Below, in pieces: positions 10,584-20,566 of a DNA stretch of 64,000 nt. Location: positions 1,240,001-1,304,000 of the forward strand of contig JAESUZ010001723.1 in assembly GCA_017311185.1 (NCBI GenBank), in the 5' to 3' direction. The notes beneath the pieces were generated by a model. The model did no database searches. It saw only the letters and a program-made list of their open reading frames with translations, and was not told the origin of the DNA. The number at the start of each line of letters is the position of its first letter. Position 1 is the stretch's first letter. This stretch comes from Proteles cristata cristata (lineage: Eukaryota > Chordata > Mammalia > Carnivora > Hyaenidae). Made by a program: the position numbers and the translations under genes.

Positions 10584-10619
10584 AAGAATATCCTCCATAC
10601 AGTAAAATATTCATTTTCT

Positions 10620-11340
10620 TTCAAATTTATATTTAATTTCTAGTTGGTTAAAATACAGTGCAATATTGGTTTATGGAGAAGAATTCAGTGATTCGTCATT
10701 TATATACAACACTGAGCGCTCATCCCAACAAATATCCTTTTTAAAAATTATTTATTTTTTAATAGTTTATTGTCAAGTTGGTTTCCATATAACACCCAGT
10801 GCTCTTCCCCACAAGTGCCCTCCTCCATGCCCATCACCCCCCTTCCCCTCCCACCCACACCCATCAGCCCTCGGTTTGTTCTCGGCATTCAAGAGTCTCT
10901 CATGGTTTGCCTCCCTCCCTCTCCCCAACTATTTTTCCCCTTCTTCTCCCCTATGGTCTCTCTGGTTTCTCTTCAGATCATATAAATCTTTCACCTTTAA
11001 CAAGTATCCTTCTAAATACCCACCACCCATGTAGCCAATCTCCCACCCACCCTCCTCCATAAACCCATAGTTTCTTCTCTATTGTTAAGAGTTTCCTGTA
11101 GTTTGTTTCCCTCTTTTCCCTTGCCCCACTTCCCATATTCATCTGTTTTGTTTCTAAAATTACACATGTGTGAAATCATATGGTATTTGTCTTTCTCTGA
11201 TCCATTTCACTTAGCATAATGCATTCTGGCTCCATCTATGTCACTGCAAATGGCAAAATTTCATTTTTGATGGCTGAGTAATATTCCATTGTGTGTATAT
11301 GTGTGTGTGCGTCTATGTGTGTGTATATACCTGTGGTGGT
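10620..11340 (-). mobile_element. Old L1 3' end (minus), split by a younger L1
   Basis: Minus-strand 3'UTR and ORF2 end. The left part is 10620-10740 (tggttaaaatacagtgcaat on the plus strand) and it continues at 11000-11340, ending in a (TG)n-rich stretch at 11290-11335. The younger insert lies between aacaaatatcctt (10727-10739) and aacaagtatcctt (10999-11011). Confidence 0.78.
10741..10998 (-). mobile_element. L1 3'UTR fragment (minus) inserted into an older L1
   Basis: On the plus strand it reads T-rich tail, tttattgtcaagttggtttc, cccagtgctcttccccacaa and so on to about 10975. The TSD, with mismatches, is given by 10727-10739 and 10999-11011. Confidence 0.85.
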
Positions 11341-11344
11341 ATGT

Positions 11345-11499
11345 TTTTTTTTTTTTAATTTAAATTCAAGTTAGTTAACATACAGTGTAGCCTCAGCTTC
11401 AATAGTAGAACCCAGTGATGCATCTCTTATATATGACACCCAGTGCTCATCCCGAAAAGTGCCCTCCTAATTGCCAATTATCCATTTAGCCTATCTCCC
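11345..11499 (-). mobile_element. Old L1 3'UTR fragment (minus)
   Basis: T-rich tail, then aattcaagttagttaacata and cacccagtgctcatcccgaa. It stops abruptly at about 11499, where the inverted part of the next L1 begins. Confidence 0.75.
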
Positions 11500-12540
11500 T
11501 ACCCACCCTTTATCTGACATGTCACTTGCAAATATCTTCTCCCATTCTGTAGGCTGTCTTTTAGTTTTATTGACTGTCTCCTTCACTGGAAGAAGCTTTT
11601 TATTCTAAGTCCCAATAGTTTATGTTTGCTTTTGTTTCCCTGGCCCTTGGCAAAGTATCTAGTAAGTGGTGAGTTGCTCTGGCTGAGGTCAAAGAGGTTG
11701 CTGCCTTTTTTCTCCTCCAGGATTTTGATGGTTTCCTACCTCACACTTAGGTCTTTCATCCATTTTGAAGTTATATTTGTATACAGTCTAAGAAAGTGAA
11801 GAAAGTGGTCACTTTCTTAGTGACCACACTGAGATACCACCTCACGCCAGAGTGGCTAAAATGACCTAATCAGGAGACTATAGATGCTGGCGAGGATGTG
11901 GAGAAACAGACACCCTCTTAAACTGTTGGTGGGAGTGTAAATTGGTGCAGCCCCTCTGGAAAACAGTGTGGAGGTTCCTCAAAAAATTAACAGTAGAACT
12001 CCCCTATGACCCAGCAATAGCACTGCTAGAAATTTACCCAAGGGATACAGGAGTGCTGATACATAGGGGCACGTGTACCCCAATGTTCATAGCAGCACTT
12101 TCAACAATAGCCAAATCATGTGAAGAGTCTAAATATCCACCAACTGACAAATCGATCAAGAAGATGTGGTTTATATATATAATGGAATGCTACATGGCAA
12201 TTTGAGAAAGATTGGAATCTGGCCATTTGTAGCAACATGGATGCAACTTGAGGGTGTTATGCTAAGTGAAATAAGTCAGGCAGAGAAGGACAGATACCAT
12301 ATGTTTTCACTCATATGTGGAACAGGAGAAACTTAACAGAGGACCACGGCAGAGGGGAAGGGGAAAAATAGTTGGGTAGAGGGAGGGAGGCAAACCATGA
12401 GAGACTCTTAAATACTGAGAACAAACTGAAGGTTGATGGGGGTAGGGGAGAGGGGATAAAGGGTGATGGGCATGAAGGAGGGCACTTGTTGAGCACTGGA
12501 TGTTATATGGAAACCAACCTGACAATAAACTATAAAAGAA
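11500..12540 (+). mobile_element. L1 3' end with 5' inversion (probable twin priming)
   Basis: 11500-11820 is ORF2 on the minus strand (outer end matches the element's gataaagggt). 11826-12540 is ORF2 C-terminus and 3'UTR on the plus strand, starting at cacactgagataccacc and ending near acaataaact. Between the outer inverted end and the direct start the element lacks roughly 170 bases, a usual twin-priming deletion. The junction carries the inverted repeat gtggtcac...gtgaccac at 11803-11825. No TSD was found, so two separate insertions remain possible. Confidence 0.65.
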
Positions 12541-12589
12541 ACAAAATAAAGTAATTTACTAGGAATAAGAAATACATACATACATATAT

Positions 12590-14752
12590 ATATAAAAAGA
12601 CCCAATAATTCATGTTTGTTTTTGCTTCCCTGGCCTTTGGTGATGTGTCTAGGGAGAAGTTACTCTGGTCAGGGTTCAAAAGGTTGCTGTCTGTATTCTC
12701 TTCCAGCATTTTTATGGTTTCCTGTCTCATGTTCAGGTCTTTCGTTTTGAATTTATTTTTGTGTATGTTGTAAGAAAGTAGTTTAGTTTCATTCTTCTGC
12801 ATGTTTCTGTACAGTTTTCCCAACATCATTTGTTGAAAAGACTGTCTTTTTTCCATTGGAGTATTTTCTGCTCTGCTGAAGATTTGTTGACCATATAGTT
12901 GTGGGAGTCCACTCTGATTTTGAAGCTTTCTATTGATTCTTCAGTCTTTGTATCCTTCGGCTCCAAAATTTATTTCATCATTTTTAATATTTTTTGTTGA
13001 AGTTTTCATTTTGTTCTTCTATTATTTACCCAGTTTTGTTGAACTGTTTTTCTGTGAGATCTACAAGCCCTCTGAGCATCTTAGAACAATTACTTTGAAT
13101 TATCTGTCATCAATTTGTGTATCTCCATTTCTTTGGAGTCACTGAAAGTTTTCTGTGTTCCTTTGGTTTTGTCACATTTCCCTGATTCTTTGTAGTTCTT
13201 GTACTCTTGAATAGTTGTCTGTGTATGCAAAGAGCAGTCACCATTTCTAGACCATACTGACTGAGTTCGATGAGGAAAGATCTTCAATGATGGGTAAGGG
13301 CATGCTAGAGAATGGGTCTAGTGGTGCAGGGTACCAAGTACAGGGCATGTAGCAATTCTGGGCCTGGGAGTGTGTGTCTCTTGGCACAGGCCACATGGGT
13401 CAACAATAACGACAACCATGTGATTCTATGGAGAGTTGCGAGGGTCTGCAGTGTCTGCAATGGGTTGGTTGGGTCCTCAGTGGCTCTTCCAAATCCAGTG
13501 GCTGGAAACCTGGGCAGACAGCAGTGGTGGCCAGAGCTAATAGTGTTTACCTTCAGCTGCAGATATCTGCAAAGTGTTATGGGAAAGCTGTAGACACACA
13601 GGTAATGGGACCAGCAGAAGAGGCTGATGCCCTGGTTACTGGCATGCTTTTGCACAGCTGTACGAGGCAGTGGAGGCTGGGACAGGGGCTGGACTGGCAG
13701 TATGCGGGTGCATAGCTGCAGGGGTTAGCTTTAGGTGTCCCCAGCAATGAAGGCCATTGACAAGTATTAAGGGCAGATCTGGGCCCATAAGCAGCTGGGG
13801 GGGTCTTGGTTGTTGGCATATACTCCTGTCTATCTAAGAGTTCACCATGGGAGCGTGCATGGCAATGAAGGCCAATGACAGAAGTCAGGCCAGGATGTAC
13901 ACAGCTGAAGGGGCTATATATGAACATATGCACAACCATGGAATTTAGCCATGGGAATCTAAGCTGGCATGTTACAGCCACAGAGGGTAGGGCTAGCTGC
14001 TGCGTATTTAATGCCCCAGAGAGTGGTGGGGAGGTGCTTAGGGAGCTGGCATCTGTAAATGCAAATTCCCGCAGAGTGAAAAACTTGGTGAGAAAACCTT
14101 CAGGGGTTCTATGGCAGCTTTGCTGGCCACTGGTTTCTTTAAAGGTGAAAGATGCTGGGGTTCTATGTACAGTCTCCTAGGGTCCATGACGAAGTCCTCA
14201 GTGATGAAAGCTGAGGGAGTTTGCAGCATTTATAAGGGTTGTTGAAGTCTTCAAAAGAAAGTGAAGGCTGCTGGAATCCTATACAGAGGAGGCCAATGGT
14301 CACTCTCGCCGCATGGCTGATATGGGTAGCCCCTTCCCTTTTCCTTATTCCTAATTATCTCTGGATGTCTCAGCTTTGCCAGCCTCTCGATGGGGTAAAA
14401 CTGAAGTGGATCCTTTATACAGTGCCTGAAGGGCTGAGAAAGCTGGTCGCCTATTCTCTTCTCCTTTTCCTGGAGAGGGGAACCCTTTTAGGCCAGAGAG
14501 TTCCTTCTTGGTGCTGAGTAGTGCCAGCCTGGGATATGGAATGATGTAGCAAAATGAAAGTGTTTTTCCTATGCTTTTTGTATGATTATTCTGAAGTTGT
14601 TTTTTGTTTTGTTTTGCTCCACTGTGTTGCTGAAGCTTCTTAAATGATGGCTTTCTTCTGAGCTCTCCCAGAGCTATTTTTCATTCATGCCTGTTTAAAT
14701 GTTAATCTTTATGGGCAGACAGGGCATGGAATCTCCTACTCCACCATCTTGG
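12590..14752 (-). mobile_element. Old L1 (minus) joining an ORF2 piece to a long 5'UTR
   Basis: 12590-12930 is ORF2 on the minus strand (L-N-M-R-Q-E-T region). From about 12935 to 14752 it resembles an L1 5' region read backwards. At 14752 the minus strand starts with aagatggtggagtaggagat, the typical start of an L1 5'UTR. ORF1 and most of ORF2 are missing, so either a large internal deletion or two abutting copies. Open frames of 60-134 codons at 13300-14230 are chance frames in GC-richer 5'UTR. Confidence 0.6.
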
Positions 14753-14764
14753 TGATATCACTAC

Positions 14765-15240
14765 CCTGCAAAAGTTTTTAATAGGATTTCTTCAGTAATC
14801 TTCTTTATCGCTGTTCTCTTTTAACTCCATTATCTGGATATTGGATCTCTTGGATCAAACCTCTAACTTTCCTAACATTTCTCTCCTATTGCTAATTTTT
14901 TATTGGTGTCATCCTGTTTTCAAATATTTATATCAAGTTTACCATAGTTATCTCATTTTAATTTTCTAGAGCTCTTTCACTTGCTTCTTCGATTGTTCCC
15001 CTCTGTTTCTTGGCTGTTCCCTGATTTCTCTTTGCAGACAGCAACCACTATTTTCTTCTAGTGACTTATCTCTTTCTTCAAATTTCTTTTCACATGTATT
15101 TGTTCTGGTCTCTGGCTTTTATGTGGGAGGTTTCCTCCAATGTTTACTGATGCTTAGCTGTCCAGAAGTGCTGTGTAAAATCTGCTGAACACTGGGTTTT
15201 ACTCTATGAAGGTTTGTGGAAGGGAATGGTCGTTTCATCC
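14765..15240 (-). repeat. Ancient L1/HAL1-like ORF1 remnant (minus)
   Basis: Phrases such as ggatattggatctcttggat and ttactgatgcttagctgtcc follow the antisense of an old ORF1-type LINE and parallel the copy at 47040-47660. Too degraded for subfamily naming. Confidence 0.5.
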
Positions 15241-15263
15241 AACATCTTTAAATACCATATAAT

Positions 15264-15488
15264 ACGGGCGCCTGGGTGCCTCAGTCGGTTAAGTGCTTGA
15301 CTTCAGCTCAGGTCATGATCTCATGGTTTGTGGGTTTGAGGCCTGAGTCAGGCTCTGTGCTGACAGCTAGCCCAGAGCCTGGAGTCTGCTTCGGATTCTG
15401 TGTCTCCATCTCTCTCTGACCCTTCCCTGCTCACACTCTCTCTCTCTCTCAGAAATAAATAAAAAACATTAAAAATATAAAAATAAAT
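15264..15488 (+). mobile_element. CanSINE (plus)
   Basis: Head gggcgcctgggtgcctcagt, body, (CT)n and A-rich tail. The TSD is aaataccatataat at 15250-15263 and aaataccacataat at 15489-15502. Confidence 0.92.
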
Positions 15489-15502
15489 AAATACCACATA
15501 AT

Positions 15503-15889
15503 ATTCTGATGATTCTAAAGTTGTTATATCTGAGCTTCACTTTTGAACTCTAGACTTTCAACATCTCAGTTTGGCAGTCTAAAAGTCATCTCAAACTTGA
15601 AAAAAAAACCAAACTAATGTATTGATCCTCACTGCTCTACTCCCAAACCTGTTTCTCTCACAATATTTCCTATTACACATTTACAGGGTCAAAGTTGGGA
15701 AGATCAAAACATAGGAATCATTCTTCTCCGACCTTCCTCTTTTTGTGCACACATATACCAAATCAATCTATCACCAACTCCGAATGGATTTATCTCCAAC
15801 ACACATTCAAAATCCAATAATTTCTTACCACTTTCATTGATCCAACTCTAGCCCAAATACTGAAAATTAAAATCTTTTGCTTGAATGAC
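15503..15889. other. Intron, nothing recognised
   Basis: Mixed intron sequence between the SINE and the L2-like stretch. No feature seen. Confidence 0.4.
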
Positions 15890-17180
15890 TGCTCCCTGCT
15901 TCCATTCTTGCCCCACTCCAGTCCTTCTGCACATATCAGCTGGAGAGATCCTTTTAAAATGTAAGCCAGATTATGAGATTCTCCTGCTCAAATACCTTCA
16001 CAGGCTTTCTGTTACACTTGGGATAAAATGCAAAATCCTCAGCAAAAATAGCATACTCTAAGCTCCCATTCTGAGGGGGAGGTCTTAGCCTCAAACTCTC
16101 AATCACCCTTCATTTTCCACATCTAATTGATCAAAATTCATCATTTTTATTTACTAACATCTATATTCTCTTCTGCATTTCTTCTTCATTCTTATTGCTG
16201 TCTAGTCATTATTTATTGCCTGAATCACTTCTGTGGTCTTTTTCTTTCCTGATTCTGGTCTTCTGAATTTTACATTCTCTATAGACAGAGTCAGCATTTG
16301 AAACCCATATCCGATCATGTTACTCCTGTAGCTCTATCAGACTACTAGACAAAGTGCAATTTGGGGCTTACAAAACTCTTCATGATCTGACCCTCTCCTC
16401 CTTCTGTGCCTTACCCATAATCATTAACACATTAACACATGCCAAAGTTCCCAAGTATCTGATCTGGAACTATCACTTCTCTATTGCATTTGTTTTTGTT
16501 TTTTATTATTTTTTAATAGTTTATTGTCAAGTTGGTTTCCATATAACACCCAGTGCTCATCCCCACAAGTGCCCTCCTCCATGCCCATCACCCCCCTTCC
16601 CCTCCCTCCCACACCCATCAGCCCTCAGTTTGTTCTCAGCATTCAAGAGTCTCTCATGGTTTGTCTCCTTCCCTCTCCCCCACTATTTTTCCCCTTCTTC
16701 TCCCCCATGGCCCTCCATTAAGTTCCTCCTAATCCTCTTATATGTGCAAACATATGGTATCTGCCCTTCTCTGCCTGACTTACTTCGCTCAGCATAACAC
16801 CCTCAAGTTCCATCCATGTTGCTACACATGGCCAGATTTCATTCTTTCTCATTGCTATGAAGTATTCCATTGTATAGATAAACCACATCTTCTTGATCCC
16901 TTCCTTAGTTGATGGACACTTAGGCTCTATTGCATTTTGGAATGTCTCTCCTTCTTGTTTGTCTTGTGGGTGATCCCATCCACCCCTCAAGGCTCACCGT
17001 AAGTATTACTGTCTCTGGAAGCTTTCACTGATTTTTGCCAGCACCAGATAATCAGTCACCCCCTCTAATAACATCTTAATATCTTTATGGCATGTAGCAC
17101 ATATATAACAATTGCTTGTTTGTGGTCTTTTTGATCCCACTAGAGTAGTTTCTCAACATGGGGGCCATGTATGGGCTTCA
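15890..17180 (+). repeat. L2 3'-region fragments (plus), two partial copies
   Basis: The motif order 'ttttaaaatgtaagccagat', 'ctcctgctcaaataccttca', 'gggataaaatgcaaaatcct' (15950-16040) follows the L2 3' region. It restarts at about 16290 (ccgatcatgttactcctgta, cttcatgatctgaccctctc) and continues after the L1 at about 16940 with L2-type sequence. Two adjacent partial copies are likely. Confidence 0.65.
16495..16924 (-). mobile_element. L1 3'-end fragment (minus) inserted in L2
   Basis: Minus-strand ORF2 C-terminus (W-F-I-Y-T-M-E-Y near 16870) and 3'UTR with T-rich tail. The TSD is ctctattgcattt at about 16480-16493 and 16925-16937. Confidence 0.92.
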
Positions 17181-17873
17181 TGAGAAAATATCAGACAGAA
17201 GTGTCAATTACTTAAAATTGAGGGTAACACTTTGTATGCAAAACCATACTTGTGTTGTCCTAGGAAGAAATTCTCGCTGATCTCCATGACCCAGAAAGGG
17301 TTAAGAACCAATACTCAAGATGGTGATATTCTTGAGGGACAGGATAAGCCTTGTTCATCTTTAATCTCTAAATCTCATGCTTATCATACTGAACATAGCA
17401 TAGTTAGGGTAACTACACACAAATGCTTTCATACACTAGCAAATATACACAAGCAATTGATATGTTACTTGTATATTATTTAGGCAAATTTCCAAAGGTC
17501 CTTGACCAGGCAACATACTTTGTATCCTCAAAGTTCCCTAAAATATTACATTTTCCTTAAAGAGAAACTTGTAATACTTTCAATAAATACTCAAATACAT
17601 AACTGCACAAAGCGAGGTTTTACCCAGTCCCTTAGTTTAAGCTTAAGAATCACCTGAGGGTTCTGATGTTTATTTATTTTACCTTACACTTTTTTTAAAT
17701 TTTAGTTCCTTCTCAGTTAGTCTGTAAAATGTAATCATCATCATCAATTAACTAATACATTTTAATAACAGCCAATAGACAGCTAAGGATGTATCAGGTC
17801 TATCTCTTACTATACACTACATTATTTCTCTTACTATACATTACATTAACCAATAAACTCTTTACAGCTTCAA
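17181..17873. other. Intron, nothing recognised
   Basis: Mixed intron sequence, including a repeated 'ctcttactatacattacatt'-type phrase near 17805-17845. No gene seen. Confidence 0.45.
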
Positions 17874-17885
17874 CTACCTTCTCTT

Positions 17886-18613
17886 TTTTTTTTTGAATTT
17901 TATCAACTGCTCTTTTTATTTTTTTTATACTTAAATGTTTATAGCAACTTTTTTGTCTTTTATTTTTTTTTAATTTTTAATTTTATTTTACTTTTCTTTT
18001 TTACAAATAGTTTATTGCCAAATTAGTTTTCACATAACACTCAGTGCTCATCCCCACAAGTGTCCTCCTCCATGCCCACCCCTCCTCCCCCCCACATCCA
18101 CCAGTCCTCAGTTTTTGTCAGCATTCAAGAGTCTTTCATGGTTTGCCTCTCTCCCTTTCCCCCACCATTTCTGCCCTTCTTCTCCCCCTTGGTCCTCTGT
18201 TAAGTTCCTACTAATCCTCCTATACGTGCAAACATATGATATTTGTCCTTCTCTGCCTGACTTATTTCGCTCAGCATAACGCCCTCAAGGTCCATCCATG
18301 TTGCTACACATGGCCAGATTTCATTGTTTCTCATTGCCATGTAGTATTCCATGGTATAGATAAACCACATCTTCTTGATCCATTCATCTGTTGATGGACA
18401 CTTAGGCTCTTTCCATGTTTTAGCTATTGTGGAGAGTGCTGCTATGAACACTGGGGTACATGTACTCCTATGCATCAGCATTTCTGTATCCCTTGGGTAA
18501 ATTTCTAGCAGTGCTATTGCTGAGTCATAGGGGAGTTCTATTGTTAGTTTCCTGAGGAACCTCCACACTGTTTTCTAGAGGGACTGTACCAGTTTACATT
18601 CCCACCAACAGTT
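17886..18613 (-). mobile_element. L1 3'-end insertion (minus) with a possible 3' transduction
   Basis: The minus strand reads the ORF2 C-terminus (E-L-P-Y-D-S-A-I-A-L-L near 18530), stop at 18200, 3'UTR to about 18003, a first A-rich tail, about 65 bp of non-L1 sequence (about 17895-17957), then a final A tail. The TSD ctaccttctctt lies at 17874-17885 and 18614-18625. Its 122-codon ORF2 tail is open but is only a fragment. Confidence 0.88.
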
Positions 18614-18625
18614 CTACCTTCTCTT

Positions 18626-18925
18626 CTTAAGAGGTGGTGAGAGACAGAATTTGGTAACTGATGCAGGCTGAAAGAGCTCCATTCACTAGTAAAACCAACT
18701 GATAAATGATTCCTGGATATTATAATACAGCCTTACACAGTATTTCCATTTAGAAAGCAAAGGTGATATGTAGTGTCAGCAAAAAGAAGATCCCTTATAT
18801 TCACTGGGACAAAGACAAAGGAACAACTTTAGCAATATTGTTTCATAATGCAATTAGGAATAAAAAACAAAGAAGAAAAGAATGAAGTGTGTAGGAACAA
18901 GCTTACCCTGCATTATTTTTCTTAC
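18626..18925. other. Intron next to DOCK3 exon 18926-19010
   Basis: No repeat recognised. It contains the donor of the adjacent exon at its right end. Confidence 0.45.
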
Positions 18926-19010
18926 CATTTTATAGAGATCTGAGACACTAATCTGGTCTGAATCCACTACTTCAAAGTCCTTTCGAGGCACCAAGTCCAG
19001 GCCCAAATGC
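18926..19010 (-). CDS. DOCK3: DOCK3 coding exon (85 nt)
   Basis: One nucleotide completes the codon split from the exon at 49041-49189 (GA|G, Glu), then 28 codons read HLGLDLVPRKDFEVVDSD followed by Q-I-S-V-S-D-L-Y-K-M, ending in phase 0. The acceptor is a T-rich tract ending in CTAG; the donor is GTAAGA. The motif GLDLVPRK is shared by DOCK3 and DOCK4, while the D-F-E-V-V-D-S-D wording fits DOCK3. The upstream intron is 30 kb and holds both full-length L1 copies of the window. The downstream intron is 13.5 kb. The exon is intact, without frameshift or stop. An unspliced frame would run into intron on both sides, which is an artefact. Confidence 0.93.
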
Positions 19011-19493
19011 CTAGTAAAGAGAAAGAACACACTCAGCATGCCATGTCCTCCGATTATTCATCTCTTCTTTATGTGCCTGGAAGTTCATATCTCTGCCATA
19101 ACCTGTGCATAGAGGTTGAGACACGACACCAGCAGGGACATGCCTTTATTTAGTAACAGCTAATTGTGCTCACCATTAGGTAAATAAATGAGGCTGGGAA
19201 TTTTAAGACTGTGATTAGTTTTAATCCCTGAGCAGTTCCCCCTTCTGATGGAAAATGAATTCATTCAGTATCATGTCTATAATGGATTGCTTGAGTTAAG
19301 AATGTATTTTCTATAGATCATTGATAAGTCATGTTTTATTTTTTTCATCCTACCAATCCTACAAGTATGCTCAAGGCTCGGGCATGCATTACATTCATTA
19401 GCATGAAAGAATTATTCCGGGTCCAAGTAAATTTATAATTCAAACACATAAAAATCACCTCTGAAAGATACTGAACTCAAAGAATGTACATTT
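19011..19493. other. Intron upstream of DOCK3 exon 18926-19010
   Basis: Holds the acceptor tract of the exon (ttctttctctttactag on the minus strand). Otherwise no recognised feature. Confidence 0.5.
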
Positions 19494-19507
19494 TAATTGA
19501 ATTTTTA

Positions 19508-19707
19508 AAAATTTTTTAAAACTCTTATTCATTTTTGAGAGACAGAGGAAGACAGAGCACGAGCGGGGGAGGGGCAGAAAGACAGGGAAATCAAATCCAA
19601 AGCAGGCAGTCAGCACAGAGCCTGATGTGGGCCTTGAACCCATGAACCGTGAGATCATGACTTGAGCCAAAGTTGACGCTTAACCAACTGAGCCACCCAG
19701 GTACCCC
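19508..19707 (-). mobile_element. CanSINE (minus)
   Basis: Reversed SINE body with head agccacccaggtacccc. The TSD is taattgaattttta (19494-19507) and tagttgagttttta (19708-19721). Confidence 0.9.
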
Positions 19708-19721
19708 TAGTTGAGTTTTTA

Positions 19722-20264
19722 ATCTCATTTTCAACTTAATTAATACTGACATTGGTTACAGTAAAGGCCGCCACACAGTAGTCAATATCTTAAGAAACTT
19801 TAGATGAAAGTTTAACCAAGGAGTACTACTCCTAAAAAATACCCCCATATTTAAAAGATCTGGTATAACTTGGGGAGGAAAGAATAATAGACAGTGATTG
19901 GCAATTGACTGGAAGGTAGTATAAAGCCATGAAAATAATTTCAGAGAGCCAGAACTCTTGGGTTCAAAATAATTTATATTCAGTAAATGTTATTAGCCTT
20001 TTTCTTACTTTCTAAACCTGGAGTCAAAAGGAGCTAGGGGACTGTGAACTCCAAAACTGCTTACAACAGTATGTGTGTGCTCGTGTATGAATTTTTTCTG
20101 AGGAGATAGTCTATAATTCTCGTCAGGGTTTCAGAGCTGCTCTGTGACCACCCTATCCTCCAGCACAAGGGTTATGAATTACTGCATCTTGTAAAAGTAT
20201 TCCATAGACAATGAAAGGAGAAGTATATTTTTTTCTCTTCAACTAGACTATGAACTACTTTTAG
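19722..20264. other. Intron, nothing recognised
   Basis: No exon, RNA gene or repeat family recognised. Confidence 0.45.
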
Positions 20265-20280
20265 AAGATGCTAGCAAAAC

Positions 20281-20491
20281 AGGGTCACTTGGGTGGCTCA
20301 GTCAGGTAAGTGTCCAACTGTGGCTCAGGTCATGATCTCATGGTTTGTGGGTTTGAGCCCAGAGTTGGGCTCTGTGCTGACAGCTCAGAGCCTGGAGCCT
20401 GCTTCACATTCTGTGTCTCCTTTTCTTTCTGCCCCTCTCCCGCTCAGGTGCTGTCTCTCAAAAATAAATAAATGTTAAAAATTTTTTTAAA
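20281..20491 (+). mobile_element. CanSINE (plus)
   Basis: Head gggtcacttgggtggctcag and A-rich tail. A perfect TSD, aagatgctagcaaaac, lies at 20265-20280 and 20492-20507. Confidence 0.94.
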
Positions 20492-20566
20492 AAGATGCTA
20501 GCAAAACTAATAGCATAGACTCTTTCTGTACACAAAACCGCCACTCATCTAAAATAAAACCATGTG

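Noticed and set aside
13305..14517. Cluster of 60-134-codon frames on both strands
   Set aside because: Sequence resembles an old L1 5'UTR in reverse; frames overlap on both strands with no protein features.
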